Origin: an uncultured Collinsella sp.
GTDB lineage: Bacteria > Actinomycetota > Coriobacteriia > Coriobacteriales > Coriobacteriaceae
Assembly (NCBI GenBank): GCA_902496945.1
Contig: CABVDE010000030.1
Span: forward strand, 1 to 24,844
DNA length: 24,844 nt
Reading direction: 5' to 3'
Both the position numbers and the translations under genes were made by a program. Below, piece after piece: positions 15,888 to 23,131 of this stretch. The notes under the pieces are model-generated. The model saw only the letters and a list, made by a program, of their open reading frames with translations, had not been told where the DNA came from and did no database searches. Positions within the stretch are counted from its first letter, which is position 1; each line of letters starts with the position of its first letter.

Positions 15888-16319
15888 CTACAGCTTGATG
15901 TCGAAGTTGATCTCGGGGACGGCGGCTAGGTCGGCCAACGTCACGCCGTCAACGTACTTTTCGATCACGTCGTCCAAGCCGCGCCAGAACTTGACGGTCG
16001 AGCACAGGTCACTGCGGGTGCAGCTGTTGTCGATGCCGTCGCACGCCACCGGGGCCGTGCTCCCCTCAACGGCGCGCAGGATGTCGCCGGCACGTACCTC
16101 GGCCGGGTCCTTGGCCATCATGTAGCCGCCGCCCTTGCCGCGCACGCTCTTAAGCAGGCCCGCCTTCATAAGCGGGCGAACCAGCTGCTCCAAATACTTT
16201 TGCGAGATATGCTCGCGGTCGGCGACCTCGCGCAGGGCGATCTTGCCCTCGGCATCGCCCAACGCCGCGATATAGATCATCAGCCGGAGGGCATAGCGGC
16301 CCTTGGAAGAAATGAGCAT
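15888..16319 (-). CDS. Rrf2-family Fe-S-binding-type transcriptional regulator
   Basis: A 143-residue protein starting at ATG 16317-16319 (MLISSKGRYALRLMIYIA), with GGGAGG 6 nt upstream; the frame is open 18 codons further but without family similarity. The N-terminal winged helix-turn-helix has the family pattern SSKGRYALR, REVADREHISQKYLEQLVRPL and SVRGKGGGYMMAKDP. Three cysteines, C93, C100 and C106, sit where IscR has its [2Fe-2S] ligands; spacing is C-X6-C-X5-C, one residue longer than IscR's first gap. Divergent from sufCBDSU with 180 bp between, it is very likely the cluster-sensing regulator of suf and of its own gene, comparable to IscR or SufR. Directly downstream lies the MNT/HEPN pair. 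Cluster binding and target are inferred from family and position. Confidence 0.9.
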   Translation of the reverse strand: MLISSKGRYALRLMIYIAALGDAEGKIALREVADREHISQKYLEQLVRPLMKAGLLKSVRGKGGGYMMAKDPAEVRAGDILRAVEGSTAPVACDGIDNSCTRSDLCSTVKFWRGLDDVIEKYVDGVTLADLAAVPEINFDIKL

Positions 16320-16391
16320 ACCTACCCTCCCATAACGTTGGAGACAAGCACTTCCGATGAATTTGTCCCGCAATTTGAAAAGTCGAGTGGA

Positions 16392-16415
16392 TTAGTCGGG
16401 TTTTCCCTTGACTAA
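16392..16415. promoter_or_regulatory. Candidate Rrf2 operator between rrf2 and sufC
   Basis: TTAGTC (16392-16397) and GACTAA (16410-16415) are perfect inverted arms; inside them GGG-TTTT-CCC also pairs, with a TT bulge. TTGACT at 16408-16413 could serve as a -35 for suf, so a protein bound here could block transcription. IscR type 1 sites also use GACTA/TAGTC half-sites but arranged differently. The site is a suggestion from position and symmetry. Confidence 0.4.
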
Positions 16416-16460
16416 CGCCGAACCCATAGTAACTTTATTCCGAGAAGATTCCTAGGGTTT

Positions 16461-16480
16461 AGTACACCTATGAGTACACC
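16461..16480 (+). repeat. Direct repeat AGTACACC x2 in the suf leader
   Basis: AGTACACC occurs at 16461-16468 and 16473-16480, 12 bp apart, just before the sufC ribosome binding site. A further dyad, AACCC(A)TAG at 16421-16429 with CTAGGGTT at 16452-16459, lies just upstream. Function unknown. Confidence 0.5.
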
Positions 16481-16499
16481 ATATAAAGAGAGGGACAGC

Positions 16500-17300
16500 A
16501 TGAGCGCAAATCCGCTGCTTTCCATCGAGGGTCTGACCGCCTCCGTGGACGAGAAGACCATCCTCCACAACGTCAACCTCAATGTCGCCGCCGGCGAGAC
16601 CCATGTGTTGATGGGCCCCAACGGCGCCGGCAAGTCTACCCTCGGTCACCTAGTCATGGGCGACCCCGTCTACACGGTCAACGACGGCCGCATCGTCTTT
16701 GACGGTCAGGATATCACTGAGCTCACCACCGACAAGCGTTCGCGCGCCGGCCTGTTCCTGAGCTTCCAGGCCCCGGTCGAGATCCCGGGCGTGCCGCTGT
16801 CGAGCTTTTTGCGCGCCAGCATCGCCGGCCGCCCCGGCTTGGAGATGAAGGGCAAGGAGTTCCGCCGTCGCGTCAAGGAGCTCGCGGCCGAGCTCAACAT
16901 GGATACCGCCTATCTCAACCGTGAGCTGGGCGTGGGCTTCTCGGGCGGCGAGAAGAAAAAGGTCGAGATGCTCCAGCTCCTGCTGCTGCAGCCCAAACTC
17001 GCCATCCTCGACGAGACCGACTCGGGCCTGGACGTCGACGCCCTTTCCACCGTCAGCCACGGCATGGACGCCTACCGCAAGAGCTGCGATGGCTCCATGC
17101 TCATCATCACGCATAACACGCGCATCTTGGAGCACCTGGATGTCGACCGCGTCCACGTTATGGTCAAGGGCCACATCGTGCGCGAGGACGACGCCTCGCT
17201 CATCCCCTGGATCGACAAGAACGGCTTTGAGACCTTCGAGCGCGAGGCCGCCGAGCAGCGCGCCCAGGCCGAGGCCGCCGCTGCCGAGCAGCAGGCGTAA
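16500..17300 (+). CDS. sufC: Fe-S cluster assembly ATPase SufC
   Basis: A 266-residue ABC-type ATPase. I start at ATG 16500 because GAGAGGG lies 5 nt upstream; an in-frame ATG at 16470 would put that site inside the gene. Motifs in order: Walker A GPNGAGKST, Q-loop LSFQAPVEIPGV typical of SufC, signature FSGGEKKK, Walker B LAILDETDSGLD and the switch His in IITHN. SufC powers the SufBCD scaffold complex in the cytoplasm. The C-terminus ends in an Ala/Glu/Gln-rich tail (from about 250) longer than in many SufC proteins. It is the first gene of sufCBDSU, with the start of sufB 12 bp downstream. Regulation is probably by the divergent Rrf2 protein. Confidence 0.96.
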   Translation: MSANPLLSIEGLTASVDEKTILHNVNLNVAAGETHVLMGPNGAGKSTLGHLVMGDPVYTVNDGRIVFDGQDITELTTDKRSRAGLFLSFQAPVEIPGVPLSSFLRASIAGRPGLEMKGKEFRRRVKELAAELNMDTAYLNRELGVGFSGGEKKKVEMLQLLLLQPKLAILDETDSGLDVDALSTVSHGMDAYRKSCDGSMLIITHNTRILEHLDVDRVHVMVKGHIVREDDASLIPWIDKNGFETFEREAAEQRAQAEAAAAEQQA

Positions 17301-17312
17301 AGGGGCGACGCA

Positions 17313-18725
17313 ATGACCAAGAACCGCACCGAGGTCGCGGACATCGACCGCAGCCTCTACGATTTCACCTATGGCGAGGAGGGTTTCGAGCGCCTCGACG
17401 CCGGCATCACGCCCGACATCGTGCGCGAGATCAGCGCCAAGAAGGACGAGCCGCAGTGGATGCTCGACCTGCGCTTAAAGTCCCTCGAGATCTTCAATCG
17501 TTTTCCCGACCCGACGTGGGGTCCCTCCATCGAGGGCCTGGACATGGACAACATCGTCACCTACGTCAAGCCCAACACCGACCAAAAGCACGACTGGGAG
17601 TCGGTGCCCGACGACATCAAGAACACCTTTGAGCGCCTTGGCATCCCCGAGGCCGAGCGCAGCTACCTGGCGGGCGTCGGCGCGCAGTACGACTCCGAGC
17701 TGGTCTACCACAACATGCAGGACACCGCATCCAAGATGGGCATCGTCTACTCCGGCATCGAGGAGGCCCTGCACGATCCGCAGTGGGAGCCGCTCATCCA
17801 CGAGAAGTTCATGACGCTCATTCCGCCCACCGACCACAAGTTTGCGGCCCTCCACGGCGCCGTGTGGTCGGGTGGCTCGTTTGTCTACGTGCCCAAGGGC
17901 ACCAAGCTCGATTTTCCGCTGCAGAGCTACTTCCGCCTCAACGCCAAGGGCGCCGGCCAGTTTGAGCACACGCTCATCATCGTCGAGGACGACGCCGACC
18001 TGCACTTTATCGAGGGTTGCTCCGCGCCCAAGTACAACGTGGCCAACCTCCACGCCGGCGCTGTGGAGCTCTTTGTGGGCAAGCGCGCACACCTGCGCTA
18101 TTCGACCATCGAGAACTGGTCCAAGAACATGTACAACCTCAACACCAAGCGTGCGCGCGTGGACGAGGACGGCGACATCGAGTGGATCAGCGGCTCCTTC
18201 GGCAGCCACGTGGGCTACCTCTACCCCATGAGCGTGCTCAACGGCCGCCGCGCCCGCTCGAGCTTTACCGGCATCACCTTTGCCGGCGCCGGCCAGAACC
18301 TCGATACCGGCTGCAAGGTCGTACTCAACGCGCCCGATACCTCGGCGACCGTCGAGACCAAGGGCATCTCCAAGAGCGGCGGCATCCAGACCTTCCGCAG
18401 CTCTATCGTGGCCACGCCTAAGGCCGAGGGCTCCAAGGCAACCGTGAGCTGCCAGTCGCTCATGCTCGACGACCAAAGCCGCTCCGACACCATCCCCGCC
18501 ATGGACATCCGCGCCAAGAACGTCGACATCGGCCACGAGGCCACCATCGGCCGCATTGGCGACGACAAGGTGTTCTACCTGATGAGCCGCGGCATCTCGG
18601 AGGAAGAGGCCCGCACCATGATCGTCAACGGCTTTGCCAACCCGGTCTCCAAGGAGCTGCCGCTTGAGTACGCCGTCGAGATGAACAACCTGATCAAGCT
18701 CGAGATGGAAGGAGCGATCGGATAA
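17313..18725 (+). CDS. sufB: Fe-S cluster scaffold protein SufB
   Basis: A 470-residue protein from ATG 17313, preceded by AAAGGGG. It has the long SufB N-terminal region (ITPDIVREISAKKDEPQWML, LKSLEIF, PTWGPSI), a parallel beta-helix core (VYVPKGTKLDFPLQSYFRLNA, IENWSKNMYNLNTKRA) and the C-terminal family block HEATIGRIGDDKVFYLMSRGISEEEA. Cys residues C236 (EGCSAPKYN) and C380 (TVSCQSL) are spaced like the two conserved Cys of E. coli SufB that take part in sulfur transfer and cluster building. SufB forms the scaffold with SufD and SufC. Its stop overlaps the sufD start (TAATG), which couples translation of the two. Confidence 0.97.
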   Translation: MTKNRTEVADIDRSLYDFTYGEEGFERLDAGITPDIVREISAKKDEPQWMLDLRLKSLEIFNRFPDPTWGPSIEGLDMDNIVTYVKPNTDQKHDWESVPDDIKNTFERLGIPEAERSYLAGVGAQYDSELVYHNMQDTASKMGIVYSGIEEALHDPQWEPLIHEKFMTLIPPTDHKFAALHGAVWSGGSFVYVPKGTKLDFPLQSYFRLNAKGAGQFEHTLIIVEDDADLHFIEGCSAPKYNVANLHAGAVELFVGKRAHLRYSTIENWSKNMYNLNTKRARVDEDGDIEWISGSFGSHVGYLYPMSVLNGRRARSSFTGITFAGAGQNLDTGCKVVLNAPDTSATVETKGISKSGGIQTFRSSIVATPKAEGSKATVSCQSLMLDDQSRSDTIPAMDIRAKNVDIGHEATIGRIGDDKVFYLMSRGISEEEARTMIVNGFANPVSKELPLEYAVEMNNLIKLEMEGAIG

Positions 18726-20104
18726 TGAAACAGACCACCAACACGCCGAACGCATTTACGTCATCCGAGCTTCTGCAGTGCGACGTATCGGGAGCGACGA
18801 GCCCGACGACGCGTACTAAAGGTACGCGAGGAGGGTCGGAGCCCCGAGACGGCGTGCTGCAGGAGATCGGGGGCGTCAATGCGATGCCGGCCGCCACATG
18901 GGGCTGGCTCAAGATGAACCAGACCAGGCTCGAGCTTTCGGACGAACTTGCCGCCGCTCCCGCCAAGGCCGTTGAGGTCGAGGGGTTGGACGACCAGATC
19001 CATGGCGCGGCCGACGCTTTCGACGCCGCCATGGAGGCCATGGCCGAGCGCTTCCCCGAGCGCCGCGCCTCAGCCCCCGGCGACGCCGCCGACCGCGCCC
19101 GCATCACGCCCGAGACCGAGCTCGACGTGCCTGCCACTTCCGTCTACCAGGCCGGCGCTATCAAGCTCGAGGAGGAGCTCTCCCCCGCCGAGGCCTTCGA
19201 GACCGGCATGGGCGAGGCCGCCTACACCTATCTGGCCGACCATGCCACCAAGCGTATCGTCATCGACGTGCCCGCCTACGGCCGTGCCACGGTTACCGTG
19301 CGCGTGAGTGGCGTCGATGCCGCCGCTGCCATCGCCGCCATCGATGTCGTCGCCCGCCCGCAGGCAACGCTCGACCTGCAGATCGCCCTGGACTCCCCCG
19401 TTGCCGGCGAAGGCGTCGTGGGCTCCGTGCTGCGCATGTGTGCTCACGAGTACGCCACCGTCAACGTGACCTGCACGCAGACGCTCGACGACAGCTGGAT
19501 CGCACTCGACGACACCGGCCTGTTCCTGGACGAGGGCGCGCGCGTCAACGTGCAGCACACCGTACTGGGTGCTGGCACCAGCGCCACCGGCCTTGCCGGC
19601 GACCTGCTGGGCGATACCGCCAAGGTGACGATTGACACCGATTACCTGGGTGCCCGCGAACAGGTGCGCGACTTTAACTACGAGCTGCGTCACCGCGGCC
19701 GCAAGACCGAGTGCGAGATCGATGCCAACGGCGTGCTGACCGGCACGTCCAAGAAGGTCTACCGCGGCACCATCGACCTCGTGCACGGCTGCAAGGGTGC
19801 CGTCGGCACCGAGCGCGAGACGGTGCTCTTGGCCAACAAGGGCGTCGACAACAAGACCGTTCCCGTCATCCTCTGCGACGAGGACGACGTCGCCGGCAAC
19901 CACGGCGCCACCATCGGCCACGTCCGCGACGAGCAGCTGTTCTACCTCGCCTGCCGCGGCCTGAACCAAAACGCCGCCGAGGACCTGTTCATCCGCGCCA
20001 AGCTGGAGGACGCCGCGCTTTCCGCCACCGACGAGCGCACCCGCGCCGCCGTCGTACGCCTGGGCAACAACCTGATCGATAACTTTGAAGAGGAGCTCAC
20101 ATGA
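18725..20104 (+). CDS. sufD: SufD, SufBCD complex subunit, with an unusual N-terminal segment encoded by a palindrome
   Basis: A 459-residue protein from ATG 18725, which overlaps the sufB stop (TAATG); AAGGAG lies about 10 nt upstream. The beta-helix core (YGRATVTVRVSG, EYATVNVTCTQTLDD, VNVQHTVLGAG) and the C-terminal block NHGATIGHVRDEQLFYLACRGLNQNAAEDLF (with the conserved His, H393) mark SufD, the heterodimer partner of SufB. Residues about 9-53 (LLQCDVSGATSPTTRTKGT...) look unlike the family and are encoded by a 133-bp imperfect inverted repeat. Family-like sequence begins at M54 (MPAATWGWLKMNQTRLEL). An internal start at 18884 is possible but has no evident ribosome binding site. Its TGA overlaps the sufS ATG. 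Confidence 0.93.
   Translation: MKQTTNTPNAFTSSELLQCDVSGATSPTTRTKGTRGGSEPRDGVLQEIGGVNAMPAATWGWLKMNQTRLELSDELAAAPAKAVEVEGLDDQIHGAADAFDAAMEAMAERFPERRASAPGDAADRARITPETELDVPATSVYQAGAIKLEEELSPAEAFETGMGEAAYTYLADHATKRIVIDVPAYGRATVTVRVSGVDAAAAIAAIDVVARPQATLDLQIALDSPVAGEGVVGSVLRMCAHEYATVNVTCTQTLDDSWIALDDTGLFLDEGARVNVQHTVLGAGTSATGLAGDLLGDTAKVTIDTDYLGAREQVRDFNYELRHRGRKTECEIDANGVLTGTSKKVYRGTIDLVHGCKGAVGTERETVLLANKGVDNKTVPVILCDEDDVAGNHGATIGHVRDEQLFYLACRGLNQNAAEDLFIRAKLEDAALSATDERTRAAVVRLGNNLIDNFEEELT
18751..18883. repeat. 133-bp imperfect palindrome (BIME/MITE-like) inside sufD
   Basis: Nested arms pair about one centre near 18818: CGCATTTACGTC (18751-18762) with GGCGTCAATGCG (18872-18883); the 23-24-base arms 18770-18792 and 18842-18865, sharing CTGCAG and TCGGG with several wobble pairs; and a perfect core GCGTAC-TAAAG-GTACGC (18811-18827). 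It is translated in frame without stops. Length and symmetry suit a pair of inverted REP units or a small non-autonomous element; a RAYT transposase lies 3 kb downstream. Insertion is inferred, not shown. Confidence 0.7.
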
Positions 20105-21426
20105 TCGACACCGAGCACGTTAAATGCGATACCTGCACCGCCCCCGAGCCCATGGAGCTCGATGCCAGCGACGAGGCTTCGCGCGGCTGGCCCACCGTGG
20201 ACATCGAGACCAACCCCTACAAGGCGCAGTTCCCGCTGTTCCAGCAGCACCCCGAGATCGCCTTCCTCGATAGCGCCGCCACCGCGCAGCGCCCTGCCTG
20301 TGTGCTCGACGCCGAGCGCGACTTCTATCAGCGCATGAACGCCAACCCCCTGCGCGGCCTGTACTCGCTGTCCGTCGGGGCCACCGAGGCCATCGCGAAG
20401 GTGCGTCAGCAGATCGCCGACGTTATCGGCGCCACCCAGGCCAACGAGGTCGTCTTCACTCGCAACACGAGCGAGTCGCTCAACCTGGTCGCCAAGAGCT
20501 TTGCCCCCACGGTGCTGGAGCCCGGCGACGAGGTCGTCATCACCATCATGGAGCACCACTCCAACCTGATTCCGTGGCAGCAGGTCTGCCGCGAGACCGG
20601 CGCCAAGCTCGTCTACCTCTACCCCACCAAGACCGGCCAGCTCACCACCGAGGAAGTTCTTGCCAAGGTGGGTCCCAAGACCAAGATTCTGGCAGTGGGT
20701 CAGGTCTCCAATGTGCTGGGCGTCGAGAACCCGGTCAAGAATCTCGGCAAGCTCGTGCACAAGTACGGCGGCTATCTGGTCGTCGACGGCGCGCAATCGC
20801 TACCGCACATGCCGGTCGACGTGGCCGACCTAGGTGCCGACTTCTTTGCCTTTAGCGCGCACAAGGCCATGGGCCCCATGGGCATCGGCGTACTGTGGGG
20901 CAAGATGGACCTGCTCAACGCCATGCCTCCCATGCTCACCGGCGGCGAAATGATCGATTCGGTCACCGAGCAGGACGCCGTCTGGGCACCTGTCCCCGAG
21001 AAGTTCGAGGCCGGCACGCAGGACGCCGCCGGCATCTTCGCCACGGGCGCCGCCCTTGATTACCTGGTCAACACGGTGGGTTACGAGAACATCCAGGCCC
21101 GCGAGCAGGCACTCGTCCACTATCTGATGGGCGAACTCATGCAGCTCGACTTTGTCCAGATCATCGGCTCCATCTATTGGGACAACCACCACGGCGTTGT
21201 GAGCTTTAACGTCAAGGGCATCCACCCGCACGACGTCGCAAGCGTCATGGACATGGACGGCGTGTGCATTCGCGCCGGCCACCACTGCGCACAGCCGCTG
21301 CTCACCTGGCTGGGCGTCGAGAACCTCGCCTGCTGCCGCGCCAGCGTGGCCTTCTACAACGACAAGGCCGACATCGATAAGTTCATCGCCGGCCTGCATC
21401 ACGTTTGGAGCACGTTCAATGGGTAA
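20101..21426 (+). CDS. sufS: Cysteine desulfurase SufS
   Basis: A 441-residue PLP enzyme from ATG 20101, overlapping the sufD stop (ATGA). It removes sulfur from Cys as a persulfide for cluster assembly. Residues 1-40 are an N-terminal extension with C9-x-x-C12, absent from the usual start of about 405-residue SufS proteins. The aminotransferase fold begins at FPLFQQHPEIAFLDSAATAQRP. Further motifs: NTSESLNLVA, EHHSNLIPWQ, VDGAQS, the PLP lysine K255 in FSAHKAMGPMG, and the catalytic C396 in RAGHHCAQPLL. The short loop around the Cys is of the SufS group II type, which works with SufU or SufE. Its stop overlaps the sufU start by 8 nt. Confidence 0.96.
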   Translation: MIDTEHVKCDTCTAPEPMELDASDEASRGWPTVDIETNPYKAQFPLFQQHPEIAFLDSAATAQRPACVLDAERDFYQRMNANPLRGLYSLSVGATEAIAKVRQQIADVIGATQANEVVFTRNTSESLNLVAKSFAPTVLEPGDEVVITIMEHHSNLIPWQQVCRETGAKLVYLYPTKTGQLTTEEVLAKVGPKTKILAVGQVSNVLGVENPVKNLGKLVHKYGGYLVVDGAQSLPHMPVDVADLGADFFAFSAHKAMGPMGIGVLWGKMDLLNAMPPMLTGGEMIDSVTEQDAVWAPVPEKFEAGTQDAAGIFATGAALDYLVNTVGYENIQAREQALVHYLMGELMQLDFVQIIGSIYWDNHHGVVSFNVKGIHPHDVASVMDMDGVCIRAGHHCAQPLLTWLGVENLACCRASVAFYNDKADIDKFIAGLHHVWSTFNG

Positions 21427-21853
21427 TCTGTACACCTCCACCACGTTTATGGAGCACAACTCGCACCCCGACTATAAGTACGAGATGGACGCCCCTACGC
21501 ACGAGCACGACGGCATCAACCCCAGCTGCGGAGACGAGCTCACCTTGCAGCTTCGCGTCGAGAACAACGTTATCGAGGAGGCCTCGTTTACCGGGCACGG
21601 CTGCGCCATCAGCCAGGCCAGCGCCGATATCATGGCCGACCTCATCACCGGCGAGACCATCGAGGAGGCGCGCCGCCTGGCAGAGCTCTTCCTCGCCATG
21701 ATCCGCGGCGAACAGCTCTCCGAGGAGGACCTGGAAGATCTGGACGAGGCCGCCCAGCTCCAGGACATCTCACACATGCCCGCCCGCGTCAAGTGTGCCG
21801 AGCTCGCCTGGCGCACCCTCGACGGCATGCTCACGGGACAAAATAATCAGTAG
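21419..21853 (+). CDS. sufU: SufU, zinc-dependent sulfurtransferase partner of SufS
   Basis: A 144-residue protein from ATG 21419, overlapping the sufS end by 8 nt. It has the IscU-like fold with the SufU set of zinc ligands: C37 and D39 (NPSCGDELTL), C62 (GHGCAISQAS) and C126 (RVKCAELAW), and the 18-20-residue insertion before the last Cys (GEQLSEEDLEDLDEAAQLQDI) that separates SufU from IscU. SufU accepts the persulfide sulfur from SufS and hands it to SufBCD. It is the last gene of the suf operon; a hairpin at 21883-21913 follows. Confidence 0.95.
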   Translation: MGNLYTSTTFMEHNSHPDYKYEMDAPTHEHDGINPSCGDELTLQLRVENNVIEEASFTGHGCAISQASADIMADLITGETIEEARRLAELFLAMIRGEQLSEEDLEDLDEAAQLQDISHMPARVKCAELAWRTLDGMLTGQNNQ

Positions 21854-21882
21854 TATTTGTCCCAAATCTTAAGAATTTTGTT

Positions 21883-21913
21883 GGCCGAATCGCTTGACAA
21901 GAGCGGTTCGGCC
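21883..21913. terminator. Terminator hairpin between sufU and the convergent transposase gene
   Basis: GGCCGAATCGCT (21883-21894) pairs with AGCGGTTCGGCC (21902-21913) as a 12-bp stem with one G-T wobble and a 7-nt loop. The plus strand continues with the T-rich ATATTCTTTCGCTTC. On the minus strand AACAAAATTCTT follows. It can serve both converging genes, better for suf. Confidence 0.7.
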
Positions 21914-21927
21914 ATATTCTTTCGCTT

Positions 21928-22728
21928 CTATTCCGAACCTTCGGCCTGCTCGGTCACCCGTGCATAAGCGCGCACGATACGTGAGACGGTGCTCTTGCTA
22001 ATCCCCGTATACCGCTCAATCTCGCGCACCGTATAACCGCCATCGTGCAAGGCAAAAACGATCTCGTCTCGCCGCGAAGGAGCCACGATCTTGAGCTCAT
22101 TGAGCGGAACGCCCAGCCTCCTGGCCATCTTGTCGGCAAACGCACGCCGTTCCCATTCCGTCTCTTCCATATCATGGATTACCGGGTCGGAGCCATCGGG
22201 CGACTCAAGCGAGTAAGCCATAAAGCCCTCGGCGGGGCCAAAGAGCTCGAGCACCGTGGACGGATCCGAAAAACTCTTCGCTACGTCGCCGTCATACGCG
22301 CGCAAATACTCACCAAAGCTGCTCCACGGGTAACGCTCAATAAGGCAAAGACCCGCCTCCTGCGGATTAGCATGCACGTAACGAATCACGGCCATCAAAT
22401 ACCGGTCGCTGTCAAGCGAGCGCCGATCAAAGCGATTCTGGAACAAATGCCCGGAGCGCCCGGTGCGTTTGTTGAACCGCCGCGCGTACGTCAAAAGCAG
22501 CCGATGCATCGCCGCGCTCATCGTATCCTCGTAATCAGCAAGCACCAGATGCACGTGGTTGCCCATAAGGCACCACGCCACGATCGTCACCCCCGCCTCC
22601 CGGCAGCAGTTGCGCATCAGTTCCAGAAACTCCCACCGGTCTTCATCGTTCTCAAAGATCAGTTGCTTACCTGTACCGCGGGCACAGACATGGTAAAAGC
22701 CGGTAACCGTTCTCCAAACGCGCTGCAT
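21928..22728 (-). CDS. REP-associated (RAYT-type) Y1 transposase
   Basis: A 266-residue protein if started at ATG 22726-22728 (MQRVWRTVTGFYHVCARG) with GGGAG 4 nt upstream; the frame is open to 22950 but that part is not family-like. It is a single-strand HUH transposase of the IS200/RAYT group (Y1_Tnp): the HUH pair is HVH at 58-60 in GNHVHLVL, and the likely catalytic Tyr is Y117 in RYVHANP. Supporting segments are RTGRSGHLFQNRF and YPWSSFGEY. The C-terminal part (about 219-260, FALHDGGYTVREIERYTGISKSTVSRIVRAY) is a helix-turn-helix, seen in some RAYTs. No IS ends flank it, which favours a domesticated RAYT that acts on REP palindromes. It faces the suf operon. Confidence 0.87.
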   Translation of the reverse strand: MQRVWRTVTGFYHVCARGTGKQLIFENDEDRWEFLELMRNCCREAGVTIVAWCLMGNHVHLVLADYEDTMSAAMHRLLLTYARRFNKRTGRSGHLFQNRFDRRSLDSDRYLMAVIRYVHANPQEAGLCLIERYPWSSFGEYLRAYDGDVAKSFSDPSTVLELFGPAEGFMAYSLESPDGSDPVIHDMEETEWERRAFADKMARRLGVPLNELKIVAPSRRDEIVFALHDGGYTVREIERYTGISKSTVSRIVRAYARVTEQAEGSE

Positions 22729-23131
22729 GGCGCTCCCTTCGCCGGGATCTGCTTGCCATCCAATACAGCACGATTGAAGCGTGCCATCAAAACATTCACG
22801 CAAAATAACAGCGCCACGCGGCCAAAGGCGGTATACAGGCGGCGAACGGCACCGTTGCAACAGTTCAACCCCCGCAACGCATACAAAAGCTGACCAAAAG
22901 CTTGCCCAGAACTGACCCCCTCTAAGGAAGTTCGCGACCACAAATCGCAAAGTTAAATCGTTTCAATTAAAAGTTCCACGCATCTCGATACGAAAACTGA
23001 GCCGTTCGCCGAATATTCCGTGCATTTCGCGGTATTATAGGGGCTGCATGTCATGTCCCTTTCGAAGGGTCGACCGGCAATCGCCAGCCACGACCCCCAG
23101 ACGGGACGCCAACACGATAGAGAGGAGAGGC
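22729..23131. other. 403-bp intergenic region before the scaffold/GGGtGRT genes
   Basis: No convincing gene lies here. CGGCGAACGGC (22840-22850) and GCCGTTCGCCG (23001-23011) are a perfect 11-bp inverted pair 150 bp apart. A TATTAT box at 23033-23038 could be the -10 for the plus-strand genes, giving a leader of about 85 nt that contains a small CCCTT-TCG-AAGGG dyad (23057-23069). No riboswitch class was recognised. Confidence 0.5.
23033..23038 (+). promoter_or_regulatory. Candidate -10 box for the scaffold-GGGtGRT operon
   Basis: TATTAT at 23033-23038 differs from TATAAT at one base and lies about 94 bp before the ATG at 23132. The sequence 17 bp upstream (CGAATA) is not a good -35, so the assignment is tentative. 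Confidence 0.3.

Noticed and set aside
17475..18755. Long open frame antisense to sufB.
   Set aside because: It is a by-product of the strong G/C-ending codon use of sufB; the predicted protein is Val/Gly/Asp-rich low-complexity sequence and matches no family.
22187..22197. GGGTCGGAGCC in the transposase gene also occurs in the sufD palindrome (18833-18843).
   Set aside because: An 11-base match inside coding sequence without the rest of the palindrome is within chance expectation.
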